This document shows positions 1 through 8,566 of a stretch of DNA of 64,000 bases, piece after piece; position 1 is the first letter of the stretch, and each line of letters begins with the position of its first letter. The DNA comes from Pseudomonadota bacterium (GTDB lineage Bacteria > Pseudomonadota > Alphaproteobacteria > Rickettsiales > SXRF01), in NCBI GenBank assembly GCA_963205195.1, contig CAUJHR010000004.1:124001-188000 (forward strand), in the 5' to 3' direction. The notes under the pieces are model-generated. The model saw only the letters and a list, made by a program, of their open reading frames with translations. It ran no database searches and was not told where the DNA came from. The translations under genes were made by a program, and so were the position numbers.

Positions 1-36
1 CCGGAACATTTTTTCATTTTGTGTCAGGAAGTGATA

Positions 37-783
37 ATGAATAATAAGGCAGGAAAAATAATGTTGGTGGGCGCAGGTCCCGGTGATCCTGAGCTGCTCA
101 CACTAAAGGCTGTAAAAGCATTGCAGTCTGCCGATGTAATTTTGTATGACGCACTGGTCTCAAAAGAGGTTCTGGAAATGTCGCGTGCGGAAGCGGAAAA
201 AATTCCTGTTGGCAAGCGCGGGCATGGTCAATCCTGCCGTCAGGCTGATATTAACGAAATGATGTTGAAACTGGCAAGTGCTGGAAAAAACGTGGTGCGT
301 CTTAAAGGTGGAGATCCGCTTGTTTTCAGCAGGGCAGGGGAAGAAATAGAGGCTGCCCGTGCTGCAGGAATAGAAGTTGGGATTATTTCCGGTATCACAA
401 CAGCGCAGGCTGCTGCTGCTGTGCTTGGGATAGCTCTTACTCATCGCCAGCTGGCCCGCCGCCTGCAATTTGTAACAGGGCACGACCATAAAGGTGATCT
501 GCCGCAGGATATAGACTGGGATGCTCTTGCCGATCAGAATGCGACCACGGTTATTTATATGCCCAAAAAAACATTGGCAGCTTTTAGCGAAAAAGTGCAG
601 CACTTTGGCCTTTCCCCTGCTACCCCTGCAGTTGCAGTGATGGATGTAACCCTTCCTACGCAACGTATGGTAGCCGCAACTATCGCAACCCTTCCACACC
701 ACAGTGATGTTGTGAATATGGAAGGGGCAGTATTAGTTATAATAGGTGAAGTTGTTAGCTCTATAATAAATTCTAAAAATTAG
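37..783 (+). CDS. cobA: Uroporphyrinogen-III C-methyltransferase (SUMT)
   Basis: SAM-dependent methylation of uroporphyrinogen III at C2 and C7 gives precorrin-2, the branch point to sirohaem and cobalamin. The N-terminal SAM-binding loop (VGAGPGDPELLTL), the RLKGGDPLVFSRAGEE block and the GITTAQAAAA and ALTHRQ blocks identify the family. At 248 residues it is a stand-alone SUMT without the CysG dehydrogenase/chelatase half. The track ORF opens at 19, but the ATG at 37 has an AGGAA-type ribosome site just upstream and starts right before the family domain. The usual PGIT motif reads SGIT here. The gene ends 11 bp inside the convergent porin gene. With the cobalt genes downstream it suggests a B12/sirohaem role. 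Confidence 0.93.
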   Translation: MNNKAGKIMLVGAGPGDPELLTLKAVKALQSADVILYDALVSKEVLEMSRAEAEKIPVGKRGHGQSCRQADINEMMLKLASAGKNVVRLKGGDPLVFSRAGEEIEAARAAGIEVGIISGITTAQAAAAVLGIALTHRQLARRLQFVTGHDHKGDLPQDIDWDALADQNATTVIYMPKKTLAAFSEKVQHFGLSPATPAVAVMDVTLPTQRMVAATIATLPHHSDVVNMEGAVLVIIGEVVSSIINSKN

Positions 784-2023
784 CAGTAAAACGTGAGCCT
801 ATTATAAAAGCATTATCCAGAGTTTTATCAGTTCCGGGATTTATTACATATTGTATGTCTGGCTGCACCCAAAGCCATGGCGTTATTTTATCACTATAAG
901 TAAGCTCAAATGTGGTTTCTGCATTATCGGCAGGACTGCCTGCGGTAATAGCTGCTGATTTGTATTCGCTGCTGTTATGCGCTCCTGTAATGCCAAATCC
1001 TAGTTTTCCTTCGTCACGGCCTTTGAATGCGCCTGTGTAAACCAATCCTGTACTCCATGCGTAATCAAACTGGTTCACTTCGCCATTTGCAAAACCGAAA
1101 CGGGCAAAACCAGCAAGACCTTTATCCTTGCCGGTGGAATATAGCTGTTTTTCAGCTATTATATATGCACCCTGACCGCGTTTTCTCAGAGGGTTGCCGC
1201 TGCCATCAACATCTGTTAAATGGTCGAATTTTTCTGTATAATACCAGACGCCAGAGGCGATTTTTGTATCTTCTGTGGAATATCCGGTTTCACCAATAAC
1301 CAGCCAGCCATCATGTTTCCCAAAATCTATCTGGGTTCCGCGGTCATCTCCTAAATCACCGGGGATTCCGTCTAAAATAGCTGCCTGTATATATGTGGAC
1401 GGCGTAGGATTAACACGAAGCCTGCCGCCAACGGAACTGAATGGAAAAATTGATGGGCCATTTTGCCCGGTCTGCGCCACATCTGTGCCAATGCCAAATG
1501 TGGAGTGTATGAATAGGGAGCTAGAATCAGTTACATAAAATTCTGAGTTTACATCATAAAGACCGGCGAGCAGGGATAATTTATAATCAAATAAATTTTG
1601 CTGGATATATGCCTGATATAATTTTGCGGTTGAACGTGGAACTTCGATATTATCTATGCCCTGAGCGCTTCCCACTAAATCAGCATCAGGATGTCCGCCA
1701 AAATTATTAAGCAAATGTATTTTTGCGCTGAGTCCTTTTACATGAGTAAGCTTTTCCCCATCAAAATTAAAAATTATATCTAAATTATCAAGTGCGCGTG
1801 CACCTTCTTTTTTGCCGCCTGATACATTGCTGACAACATCAAATTTATATGTAATATCGGCAGCAATACCTTTTTGTGCCAGTGAAGTTCTGGTTCCACC
1901 CCAATCCCCAGAAACTGTATCTTCTGTGTAATTAGGGGCATCTTCAGCGAATGCAGCGTTATATAGAAAAAATGAAAGAAATACGCTTGAAAGGTAGCTA
2001 GTGATTTGGGTTTTATATGTCAT
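773..2023 (-). CDS. OprB-family carbohydrate-selective porin
   Basis: Outer-membrane beta-barrel protein of the OprB type. Residues 1-26 form a signal peptide (hydrophobic core, cleavage after AFA). The mature N-terminus carries the family block SGDWGGTRTSLAQKGI, and the protein ends in Phe (RFTANF), as outer-membrane barrels do for BAM recognition. Its 416 residues fit the family. OprB porins pass sugars or other small solutes, and the substrate cannot be read from sequence. A Fur-like palindrome lies 37 bp upstream of the start codon, so control by metal seems likely. The 3' end overlaps cobA tail to tail. Confidence 0.85.
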   Translation of the reverse strand: MTYKTQITSYLSSVFLSFFLYNAAFAEDAPNYTEDTVSGDWGGTRTSLAQKGIAADITYKFDVVSNVSGGKKEGARALDNLDIIFNFDGEKLTHVKGLSAKIHLLNNFGGHPDADLVGSAQGIDNIEVPRSTAKLYQAYIQQNLFDYKLSLLAGLYDVNSEFYVTDSSSLFIHSTFGIGTDVAQTGQNGPSIFPFSSVGGRLRVNPTPSTYIQAAILDGIPGDLGDDRGTQIDFGKHDGWLVIGETGYSTEDTKIASGVWYYTEKFDHLTDVDGSGNPLRKRGQGAYIIAEKQLYSTGKDKGLAGFARFGFANGEVNQFDYAWSTGLVYTGAFKGRDEGKLGFGITGAHNSSEYKSAAITAGSPADNAETTFELTYSDKITPWLWVQPDIQYVINPGTDKTLDNAFIIGSRFTANF

Positions 2024-2059
2024 TTGAATTCCTTTTTAGATATATATTAATATGCTTAA

Positions 2060-2074
2060 TGAGAATGATTCTCA
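2060..2074 (-). promoter_or_regulatory. Fur-family operator-like palindrome
   Basis: TGAGAATGATTCTCA is a perfect 7-1-7 inverted repeat, 37 bp upstream of the porin start codon, where an operator overlapping a promoter would sit. It resembles half of a classical Fur box and also Zur, Mur and Irr sites. The metal and regulator cannot be told apart from the sequence alone. Confidence 0.6.
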
Positions 2075-2125
2075 CTTGCAAGGCAAATCTTTGAAATTAG
2101 ATCTTGCTTCAAAAATAATTAATTA

Positions 2126-2824
2126 TCAGGAGGTTGCTTTGCTTAGGCGATTATAGAGCCATCCGCTGGCAGCGCCGAGCACAATCCAAAACATCGCCAT
2201 CGTCGCAAGCGAAGAAGCTGCGAATTGGGCATTGAGTTCAGTTGGCACAACCCCGCCAAGCGGTGGTTTTGGCGTGCCAATTATGTGCGGGAGCACAAGT
2301 ACTATAATCCCAATAGCCTTTAAAGCATTAGACTGGCCAAAAACAAGCGAAGCGATGCCAATTGCCGTTGCTAGCGCTGTCGCAGCCCACCAAGCTTGTC
2401 GTTCCCCTAGATCGGCGGCCATTGTAGCTGGGAGTTCGGGTGGCAGCCCAAAACCAGGGGCGAGGGAGAACACAGCAAAGCCTGCAATTCCCCACAGCAC
2501 ACCGCGTTTCATATCTATTTCTTCACCGCGTAACGCAAATGCACCGACCAGTATAAGCGCAAAGCCGACCCCTAATCCGAGATCAGCAATAAAGCGATAG
2601 GCATTACGTTCAAAACCATTAGCTGGTTCCCATGCCCCTTCGTTATGTTCATGTTCGTGGGCTGATTCCATTGCTGACCCGCTAGCTTCCTGTTTAGCGG
2701 CGTCTGCTTCCTCATAAACTTCAGCTTCAAGGATAAGTGGTGTTAATTTAAATGTTTGGATTGCGAAGACAAATAACCCTGCGATAAAACCTGCGACCAG
2801 CGCAGTTAATAAGATGCGTTGCAT
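2126..2824 (-). CDS. cbtA: Cobalt transporter subunit CbtA
   Basis: Polytopic membrane protein of the CbtA family, typically found behind B12 riboswitches and thought to import cobalt. It has an N-terminal helix (residues ~4-26), a soluble His/Glu-rich loop (SAHEHEHNEGAWEP, ~54-68) that could bind metal, and about four further helices. The segments GFERNAYRF, SLAPGFGLPPELP and LPHIIGTPKPP are typical of CbtA. It follows cbtB by 48 bp and both sit downstream of a cobalamin riboswitch on the same strand. The 232-residue length is normal for the family. Confidence 0.92.
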   Translation of the reverse strand: MQRILLTALVAGFIAGLFVFAIQTFKLTPLILEAEVYEEADAAKQEASGSAMESAHEHEHNEGAWEPANGFERNAYRFIADLGLGVGFALILVGAFALRGEEIDMKRGVLWGIAGFAVFSLAPGFGLPPELPATMAADLGERQAWWAATALATAIGIASLVFGQSNALKAIGIIVLVLPHIIGTPKPPLGGVVPTELNAQFAASSLATMAMFWIVLGAASGWLYNRLSKATS

Positions 2825-2872
2825 AAATTTTCTTTCTATGGATTGGTTTTTAATTAATCTGCTTTAGCTAGA

Positions 2873-3046
2873 TTAATGGCACGGGAATGCAGATGAATGG
2901 CGCGTATCATGCGCTGCATTATGAACCACTTCAATATGAGAAAACCCTAAGAGGAAAATGAAAGCTGTTCCAAGAAAAATGGAAAGCAGCGCGGCAATTT
3001 TATCTTTAGAAATTGCCTTGGCATTTAGTTTGGTAATAGTATTCAT
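2873..3046 (-). CDS. cbtB: Cobalt transporter subunit CbtB (small, not in ORF track)
   Basis: A 57-residue ORF translated by hand from the minus strand. It has one transmembrane helix (about IAALLSIFLGTAFIFLLGF) followed by the CbtB C-terminal histidine motif HNAAHDTRHSSAFPCH. The family is defined by this short His-rich tail, which probably binds cobalt. It is the first gene after the cobalamin riboswitch and is followed directly by cbtA. The ORF track missed it because of its size. Confidence 0.92.
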   Translation of the reverse strand: MNTITKLNAKAISKDKIAALLSIFLGTAFIFLLGFSHIEVVHNAAHDTRHSSAFPCH

Positions 3047-3157
3047 AAAAACTCCGATGCGTAATAATTAATACACATCACTGCAAACAAAGATTTTCCT
3101 GGTTTGAAGAAAATCCCCATCGGTCACCCAGCCCGAAGCGTTTGCGCGTGACAACTT

Positions 3158-3330
3158 GCAATGGCATGTCTCCTGACTTGCGAATCTTTGCTTAATTGCG
3201 GCCTTCCCAGTTTCCCAGTGGCTTAATGCAATAAGCTATCGCTTACAGTTGCTGGTGCAGTTGCGGAATTAAACTACTTGTTCTCACCGCATTCCATTTT
3301 CATTCCGTAGGATTTTTTCCATAGGAAAAC
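3158..3330 (-). ncRNA. Cobalamin (AdoCbl) riboswitch
   Basis: Read on the minus strand, the leader of cbtB contains, in order, the conserved B12 riboswitch blocks: GAATGCGGTG, AATTCCGCAACTGCACC, GCAACTGTAAGCG, GCCACTGGG, GGGAAGGC and AAGTCAGGAGACATGCC. These match the class-I core, including the B12 box. The 3' limit is near 3158 and the 5' limit near 3330; both are approximate. About 110 nt separate it from the cbtB start, and this stretch could hold the expression platform. Expected role: shut off cobalt import when B12 is plentiful. It accounts for most of the gene-free stretch 3047-3433. Confidence 0.9.
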
Positions 3331-3433
3331 CATTGCAATAACGCTAACATAGAATATCTTACGGTCAACCTGTTTTTTCCATTGCTTATTAAACATAAAG
3401 TTTTATAAGCGCGGATATAAGGGAGGTTTTTAT

Positions 3434-3790
3434 ATGAAATATCGTTTCTTATATGCGTTTTTATTGGTTTTCGCTATCCCTGCCATTGCTTTTGGTCATG
3501 CACGTGTGCAATCTTCTGTGCCTGCAAAAAATGCAGTGGTTAAATTCTCGCCATCAGAGGTCAAAATAACTTTTTCCGAGGCGTTGCGTATCAAGGAAAG
3601 TTACATAAAAGTTTTCAGCGGGAAAAAATTGATAAGCGAAGCCTCCCCTGTATTATCTCCCGATCAGGTAACAGTGAGTGAGGAGTTGCCAGAGCTTGCG
3701 CCGGGAAAATATACAGTGCAATGGAAGGCGGTTTGCCTGTGCAATGACCATCATGCAACCACTGGCAGCTATAATTTTACAGTAAAATAA
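3434..3790 (+). CDS. CopC-domain periplasmic copper-binding protein
   Basis: Signal peptide (residues 1-~21, cleaved after AFG), then a single CopC beta-sandwich domain beginning HARVQSSVPAKNAVV and ending GSYNFTVK. The mature N-terminal His is the standard Cu(II) ligand of CopC. A typical CopC has one His in the loop before the last strand; here the loop reads VCLCNDHHATTG, with a Cys pair and two His, which is unusual and might make a Cu(I)-type site. A GGGAGG ribosome site precedes the start. The stop is 2 bp from the convergent leuB. No CopD follows. Confidence 0.85.
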   Translation: MKYRFLYAFLLVFAIPAIAFGHARVQSSVPAKNAVVKFSPSEVKITFSEALRIKESYIKVFSGKKLISEASPVLSPDQVTVSEELPELAPGKYTVQWKAVCLCNDHHATTGSYNFTVK

Positions 3791-3792
3791 AA

Positions 3793-4881
3793 TCAAGCGG
3801 CGAGTTCTGCAAGTATAGCGTCGCCCATCTGTGTGGTCGATAGTTTCTTCTTGCCTTCCTGCATTATATCGGCAGTGCGTAGTCCTTTAGCAAGCACGTT
3901 CTTGATAGAATTTTCAAGCTTATTGGCTTCAGATTTCATATCAAATGAATAACGCAGCATCATCGCAAATGACAAAATAGTTGCTATAGGGTTAGCAAGG
4001 CCCTTTCCGGCAATATCCGGTGCTGAACCATGCACTGGTTCATATACAGCAGGTGTTCCCGGTTCACCGAGTGAAGCTGATGGTAGCATACCTAGCGAGC
4101 CGGTAAGCATTGAGGCAACATCGGATAAAATATCGCCAAACATATTTGTTGTGACCATTACATCGAACTGCTTTGGATTACGTACAAGTTGCATCGCGGC
4201 GTTATCAACATACATATGCGATAGTTCGATTTTAGGATATTCCGCCTGACCAATTTTTATTACTTCCTCGCGCCACATTTCGGTGCATTCCAGTACATTC
4301 GCTTTGTCTACCGAGCATAATTTCCCGCCTCGTTTTGCGGCCAGTTCAAATGCAACGCGGGCAATGCGGATAACTTCCGGTGAAGTATAAACCTCGGTGT
4401 TTATTCCTTTTCGGGTACCGTCCGGCAATGTTTCAACGCCGCGGGGATGCCCAAAATAAATACCGCCGGTCAGTTCGCGCACTATCATAATATCAAGGCC
4501 AGCAACTACTTCATGTTTAAGTGTGGAAGCATCAGCAAGCGCGTCAAAACACTGTGCCGGGCGCAGGTTGGCGAATAATCCTAATTCCTTGCGGATTCCA
4601 AGCAGCCCTTTTTCCGGGCGCGATGCGATAGGTAGGGATTCCCATTTCGGGCCACCAACAGCACCTAGCAGGATAGCGTCTGATTTTTTTGCGGCAACAA
4701 CTGTTTCATTGGGGAAGGGAGTGCCTACTGCATCATATGCAGCTCCACCAAGCAATGCTTCGCTGGTTGCAAATTTCACACTGCTATTCTCAGAAAACCA
4801 GTTTATAATTTTTTTTGTTTCTGCAACCACTTCAGGGCCGATGCCGTCGCCGGGTAAAAGTAAAATATTTTTTGTTGTCAT
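3793..4881 (-). CDS. leuB: 3-isopropylmalate dehydrogenase
   Basis: Third enzyme of leucine biosynthesis. It oxidises and decarboxylates (2R,3S)-3-isopropylmalate with NAD. The N-terminal [13 protein letters not shown], the substrate region [10 protein letters not shown], the metal-binding [29 protein letters not shown] acidic block and the NAD-site [17 protein letters not shown] are all present. Length (362) is standard. It is the last gene of the minus-strand leu cluster, 4 bp after the YciI-like gene. Confidence 0.97.
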   Translation of the reverse strand: MTTKNILLLPGDGIGPEVVAETKKIINWFSENSSVKFATSEALLGGAAYDAVGTPFPNETVVAAKKSDAILLGAVGGPKWESLPIASRPEKGLLGIRKELGLFANLRPAQCFDALADASTLKHEVVAGLDIMIVRELTGGIYFGHPRGVETLPDGTRKGINTEVYTSPEVIRIARVAFELAAKRGGKLCSVDKANVLECTEMWREEVIKIGQAEYPKIELSHMYVDNAAMQLVRNPKQFDVMVTTNMFGDILSDVASMLTGSLGMLPSASLGEPGTPAVYEPVHGSAPDIAGKGLANPIATILSFAMMLRYSFDMKSEANKLENSIKNVLAKGLRTADIMQEGKKKLSTTQMGDAILAELAA

Positions 4882-4885
4882 TACA

Positions 4886-5197
4886 CTATCCTTTTATTAG
4901 GTCTTTAAAACTATCCCCGATCTTAGCTGGCAGTACTGTGATGTTATCCCATACATTGCCTTGCACATAAGGCTCACAAGCAAGCCACGCATCGACGTCA
5001 GCGCGGGAGGGGAAATTCACGATCACATTAGAGCCGATCATTTTTCCAGAATCATCAAGTAGCGCAAGGCCGCAGATCATATTGCCGTTTGCACGTGCCT
5101 TTGCCATAGCTTCAGTGTGCGCGGTGCGGCAATTCATCCTGCGCTCCATTGCATCTTCGTCCTTTGCATCATATGCTAATATTACAAATTGCGGCAT
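4886..5197 (-). CDS. YciI-like protein
   Basis: A 103-residue single-domain protein of the YCII/ferredoxin-fold family. It starts [20 protein letters not shown], has a conserved-type histidine ([11 protein letters not shown]) and the region [20 protein letters not shown] that family members share. Some relatives act as hydrolases or dehalogenase-like enzymes, and most have no known role. It lies immediately upstream of leuB on the same strand and is probably co-transcribed with it. No substrate can be inferred. Confidence 0.8.
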   Translation of the reverse strand: MPQFVILAYDAKDEDAMERRMNCRTAHTEAMAKARANGNMICGLALLDDSGKMIGSNVIVNFPSRADVDAWLACEPYVQGNVWDNITVLPAKIGDSFKDLIKG

Positions 5198-5214
5198 TAC
5201 TCTTCGTCTTTCAA

Positions 5215-5301
5215 TTATTGGCGTTGTTATCCTTTGGACTCGCAGTACCCATTTACTGGTTGTAAACTCCGTGCTGCTCGCCTCGGATGCCTAGCCAATA
5301 A
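5215..5301. repeat. Extragenic palindromic element
   Basis: Ends in the inverted pair TTATTGGC/GCCAATAA with an inner pair around CGCAGTAC/GTGCTGCTCG, giving a long interrupted hairpin. It occupies the gap between the CDF transporter gene and the YciI-like gene. Its architecture resembles the element at 36471-36577 (outer and inner inverted pairs, about 90-110 bp). Confidence 0.6.
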
Positions 5302-5346
5302 CCTAAATACTTTTGAGTAATATTATTGTGCTTTTACACGATTTTT

Positions 5347-5949
5347 CTAGCTTCTCAATTCTTCTTTCGCGTGCTTGATTATTTTAAAGGCGGCGCTGCT
5401 TTCGAGCCATGCAATCCCCAGAGCTACCAGCAAATCCGGTGCCAGAGAATCGGTAATGCTTACAAAAAATGCAGCTATAATTATCATGATGTTAGAGAGT
5501 ATATCGTTGCGGCTGCATAGCCACACAGAGCGCATGTTGCTGTCACGCCCGCGTGAACTATATAAAAGAATGGCGCTTATTAAATTTACGACAAGAGCGA
5601 GCAAACCAACCATACCCATCGTATCAGAAGCCGGGACTGTTTCATGAACAAGATTTATAGCGCCTTGTATAAGTGCTGTAGCCGCCAGAAGGAGCATGAA
5701 TGATGCCTTAAACAAAGCAGCTTTGGCGCGAACATGTATATGTTTCTGTATTACATAAAGCGTAATTATATAACTTAGCGAATCGCTGAAAAAATCCATG
5801 GAATCAGCCAGCAGCGAGCTGGAATTAGCATGCAATCCCTGAAATAACTCAATGAAAAACATTATTCCATTTAAAAGCAATGCGATCCATAACATTTTGC
5901 GGTCATGGGATATTGTGTCGCAGTGGCTATGTTCGTGGTCGTGTCCCAT
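5347..5949 (-). CDS. Small cation transporter, CDF-type, lacking the cytosolic domain
   Basis: Membrane protein with a His-rich N-terminus ([16 protein letters not shown]) and about six helices. The CDF metal-site motif HANSSSLLADSMDFFSDSLS is in the second helix and a DILSN...D partner motif follows near residue 150. Members of this ~200-aa group lack the usual C-terminal cytoplasmic domain and are thought to move Zn, Co or similar ions. Two starts are possible: the ORF opens at 5964, but the ATG at 5949 overlaps the leuD stop as TGATG, which suggests translational coupling and is preferred. Substrate unknown. Confidence 0.83.
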   Translation of the reverse strand: MGHDHEHSHCDTISHDRKMLWIALLLNGIMFFIELFQGLHANSSSLLADSMDFFSDSLSYIITLYVIQKHIHVRAKAALFKASFMLLLAATALIQGAINLVHETVPASDTMGMVGLLALVVNLISAILLYSSRGRDSNMRSVWLCSRNDILSNIMIIIAAFFVSITDSLAPDLLVALGIAWLESSAAFKIIKHAKEELRS

Positions 5950-6560
5950 CAGGCTGCCAGCCAAGGTGTATTCTGCTTCTGGCGTGTTTCGTAATTTGCT
6001 ATGGAATCCAGCTTCTGGAAGGTAAGGCCAATATCATCGAGGCCATTTTTCAGGCAATGTTTACGGAAAGGCTCAACATCAAATGAATATGGTTGGGTGT
6101 TTTGCCCCTCAGCCTGCACTGTCTGTTTGTCGAGATCAACACTTATTTTTTTTCCAGATTTTGCTGACTCCATAAGCAGCGCTACCTGTTCTTTAGGTAG
6201 CTTTATGGGAAGGATTCCATTTTTGAAACAATTATTATAAAAAATATCGGCGTAAGATTCAGCTATAACACAGCGTATGCCAAAATCGAGCAACGCCCAG
6301 GGCGCATGTTCACGTGAAGAGCCGCACCCGAAATTTGCACCCGAAATTAGTATTTCCGCATGGGTGTATGGTTCACGGTGCAGCACGAAATCATCAACGC
6401 GTGTTCCGTCAACCCGGAAACGCATTTCATAGAATAGCCCTTCCTTAAGCCCGGTGCGGGCGATGGTTTTTAAAAACTGCTTTGGTATGATCATGTCGGT
6501 ATCGACATTATCAATCGGCAGCGGTGCTGCAATAGCATTTAAGTTGTTAAATGGTTTCAT
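5949..6560 (-). CDS. leuD: 3-isopropylmalate dehydratase small subunit
   Basis: Small subunit of isopropylmalate isomerase, which pairs with LeuC to turn 2- into 3-isopropylmalate. The [16 protein letters not shown] block and the [13 protein letters not shown] loop that closes the active site are present. Length 203 is normal. In the minus-strand cluster it is separated from leuC by the 50-aa ORF and the GIY-YIG inverted-repeat element, so the two subunits are now more than 500 bp apart. Confidence 0.96.
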   Translation of the reverse strand: MKPFNNLNAIAAPLPIDNVDTDMIIPKQFLKTIARTGLKEGLFYEMRFRVDGTRVDDFVLHREPYTHAEILISGANFGCGSSREHAPWALLDFGIRCVIAESYADIFYNNCFKNGILPIKLPKEQVALLMESAKSGKKISVDLDKQTVQAEGQNTQPYSFDVEPFRKHCLKNGLDDIGLTFQKLDSIANYETRQKQNTPWLAA

Positions 6561-6571
6561 TTTAATTCTCT

Positions 6572-6945
6572 CTTGTCATTCCCGCGCAGGCGGGAATCTC
6601 TTTCAATTTAAGCAAAGGCTATTGTTTCGTATAAATCTTTCCATAATGGATTTTGTCTGGTTATTAAATCATTTTTCATCGGACGTGTCCATTTTTTAAG
6701 ACGTTTTTCCCTTAAAATCGCTTCTTCCGCGCTGCCGTGAATTTCATAATAAACCAATAGTTTAATATTATACTTGCTTGTATGCCCTTTTATAATTTCA
6801 TTTTTATGTTGATATACTCGTTTTATTAAATCGGACGTAACGCCAATATAGATTGCTCCATTTTCGCGGCTTGCCATTATATAAACATAAAACTGCTTTT
6901 CATTCATATGGCAAAAGAGATTCCCGCCTGCGCGGGAATGACAAG
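6572..6945. mobile_element. GIY-YIG gene bounded by perfect 32-bp inverted repeats
   Basis: The left end (6572-6603) and right end (6914-6945) are exact reverse complements over 32 bp, starting CTTGTCATTCCCGC. Each end holds its own hairpin (ATTCCCGC-GCAG-GCGGGAAT), as REP-like sequences do. Between them is only the GIY-YIG gene. The unit lies within the leu cluster, between leuD and leuC. No target-site duplication is visible. Mobility is inferred from the structure, not shown. Confidence 0.7.
6608..6907 (-). CDS. GIY-YIG endonuclease-domain protein
   Basis: A 99-residue protein made up of one GIY-YIG domain of the UPF0213/YhbQ-like kind. It begins FYVYIMASRENGAIYIGVTSDLIKRVYQH, where YVYI and YIGVT supply the two short motifs and the following Arg is the usual catalytic residue. 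A Glu-rich helix (SAEEAILREKRLKKW) carries the candidate metal-binding Glu. These proteins are often found in many copies in alphaproteobacterial genomes. Here the gene fills almost all of the space between the 32-bp inverted repeats. The function of the family is not settled. It may act in the spread of its flanking palindromes. Confidence 0.9.
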   Translation of the reverse strand: MNEKQFYVYIMASRENGAIYIGVTSDLIKRVYQHKNEIIKGHTSKYNIKLLVYYEIHGSAEEAILREKRLKKWTRPMKNDLITRQNPLWKDLYETIAFA

Positions 6946-6949
6946 GGTC

Positions 6950-7102
6950 TTAAGTCTTCCACGGGTCTAAATCAATCGGAGTTAAGTTGCTGGGCTGGGC
7001 TGGTTTGCCGTAATTGAGCGAATCCCAATCAACAACTTCCTTTTTCTTTTCGTCTTTTTTATCTTTTTTACGAGAAAATAATTTGGAGAAAAATCCCATC
7101 AT
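6950..7102 (-). CDS. Small basic protein of unknown function (not in ORF track)
   Basis: A 50-residue ORF, translated by hand: [16 protein letters not shown] at the start, LDPWKT at the end. The N-terminal MGFFSKLF could be a short amphipathic membrane-contact helix. It is followed by a run of Lys and Asp/Glu and then [15 protein letters not shown]. The start codon overlaps the leuC stop (ATGA), so coupling with leuC is likely. The GIY-YIG element begins 5 bp past its stop codon. It is not a known leucine-pathway gene, and no function is proposed. Confidence 0.6.
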   Translation of the reverse strand: MMGFFSKLFSRKKDKKDEKKKEVVDWDSLNYGKPAQPSNLTPIDLDPWKT

Positions 7103-8487
7103 TTAAACTCCCTTATGTCGGCAAGATGCCCGGTTACAGCGGCGGCAACTGCCATTGCTGGTGACAACAGGTGGGTACGCCCGCCGCGGCCTTGCCTGCC
7201 TTCGAAATTGCGGTTGGAGGTGGAGGCACAGCGCTCCCCGTCTTCCAGCTTGTCGGCGTTCATGGCAAGGCACATGGAGCAGCCCGGCTCTCGCCATTCA
7301 AAGCCGGCGGCTAGGAAAATTTTGTCTAGCCCTTCTTTCTCCGCTTGTTCTTTCACAAGGCCTGAGCCAGGAACGACCATTGCAAGTTTCACATTTTTGG
7401 CCACATGTTTTCCTTGCGCGAACTTCGCGGCTTCGCGGAGGTCTTCGATGCGCCCGTTGGTGCAGGATCCGATGAATACTTTATCGATTACTATGTCAGT
7501 AAGTTTCATGCCTGCGCTCAATCCCATATATTCCAGTGCGCGGGCTTTGGTAGGCGTATCCCCAGCAGGTACTGTTGCGGTTATAGGCAGCACATCTTCC
7601 GGCGAGGTTCCCCATGTAACCTGCGGGGCGATATCGGCAGCGTTTAATATAACTTCAGCATCATATTTTGCGCCCGCGTCAGATGGCAGGGTTTTCCAGT
7701 AAGCAACAGCCTTGTCCCAGTTTTCTCCGGTTGGTGCCAGTGGGCGGCCTTTTATATATTCAAAAGTTTTTTCGTCAGGTGCAATTAACCCTGCGCGCGC
7801 TCCGGCTTCGATTGACATGTTGCACACCGTCATGCGCCCTTCCATGGAAAGGTTTTTTATCGCATCACCTGCATATTCTATTACATAGCCTGTGCCGCCT
7901 GCGGTTCCGATCCTTCCGATTACTGCAAGGGTTATATCCTTGGCGGTAACGCCGGGGGGCAATGCTCCATCAATACGAACCAGCATATTTTTGGCGCGGC
8001 GCTGGATGAGGGTTTGCGTTGCCAGCACATGTTCAACTTCGGAAGTTCCGATGCCGAAAGCCAAAGCGCCGAATGCGCCGTGCGTAGATGTGTGCGAGTC
8101 GCCGCAGACAATGGTCATTCCCGGCTGGGTGAAGCCCTGTTCAGGGCCTACGATATGCACTATACCTTGGCGCTTATCGTCCATCGCGTAGTGGGTGATT
8201 CCGAATTCCTGTGCATTATTGGCAAGTGTCTGCACCTGGATGCGCGAGGTCTCATCCTTGATTATTCCCTGTTTGCGCTCCGGTGTGGTCGGTACGTTAT
8301 GGTCAGGAACCGCGAGTGTTGCGTCGGGGCGGCGAACTTTGCGGTTGCTTACGCGCAGCCCTTCAAAAGCCTGCGGGCTGGTTACTTCATGGATTAGGTG
8401 GCGGTCTATATAGATTAGACAGGTGCCATCATCCTGCGTATCGACAAGGTGGCTTTCCCAGATTTTATCAAAGAGAGTTTTGGTCAT
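7099..8487 (-). CDS. leuC: 3-isopropylmalate dehydratase large subunit
   Basis: Aconitase-family [4Fe-4S] dehydratase subunit that works with LeuD. Motifs: [33 protein letters not shown] and GCSMCLAMN, whose cysteines hold the cluster, and the C-terminal [17 protein letters not shown] that binds substrate. Length 462 is standard. It lies 80 bp downstream of rplS on the same strand, and an inverted repeat occupies that gap. Confidence 0.97.
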   Translation of the reverse strand: MTKTLFDKIWESHLVDTQDDGTCLIYIDRHLIHEVTSPQAFEGLRVSNRKVRRPDATLAVPDHNVPTTPERKQGIIKDETSRIQVQTLANNAQEFGITHYAMDDKRQGIVHIVGPEQGFTQPGMTIVCGDSHTSTHGAFGALAFGIGTSEVEHVLATQTLIQRRAKNMLVRIDGALPPGVTAKDITLAVIGRIGTAGGTGYVIEYAGDAIKNLSMEGRMTVCNMSIEAGARAGLIAPDEKTFEYIKGRPLAPTGENWDKAVAYWKTLPSDAGAKYDAEVILNAADIAPQVTWGTSPEDVLPITATVPAGDTPTKARALEYMGLSAGMKLTDIVIDKVFIGSCTNGRIEDLREAAKFAQGKHVAKNVKLAMVVPGSGLVKEQAEKEGLDKIFLAAGFEWREPGCSMCLAMNADKLEDGERCASTSNRNFEGRQGRGGRTHLLSPAMAVAAAVTGHLADIREFK

Positions 8488-8493
8488 TATTAA

Positions 8494-8559
8494 TTATCCG
8501 TTGCCAGTAGTCGATTGCCAGTTGACGGCTTACTGACATCTGACACCGGCAACTGATAA
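8494..8559. repeat. Inverted repeat between leuC and rplS
   Basis: TTATCCGTTGCC and GGCAACTGATAA pair with one mismatch. The interior contains short near-repeats of the 'gttgccagt' type. The composition matches the 37673-37709 repeat (units of 'agttaccag') and could be a related mini-repeat. It might also end transcription after rplS, but there is no clear T-run. Confidence 0.5.
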
Positions 8560-8566
8560 CTAAATT

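Noticed and set aside
160-702. 180-aa minus-strand ORF opposite cobA
   Set aside because: Cys/His-rich translation from an alternate frame of a well-supported gene; no ribosome site or family pattern.
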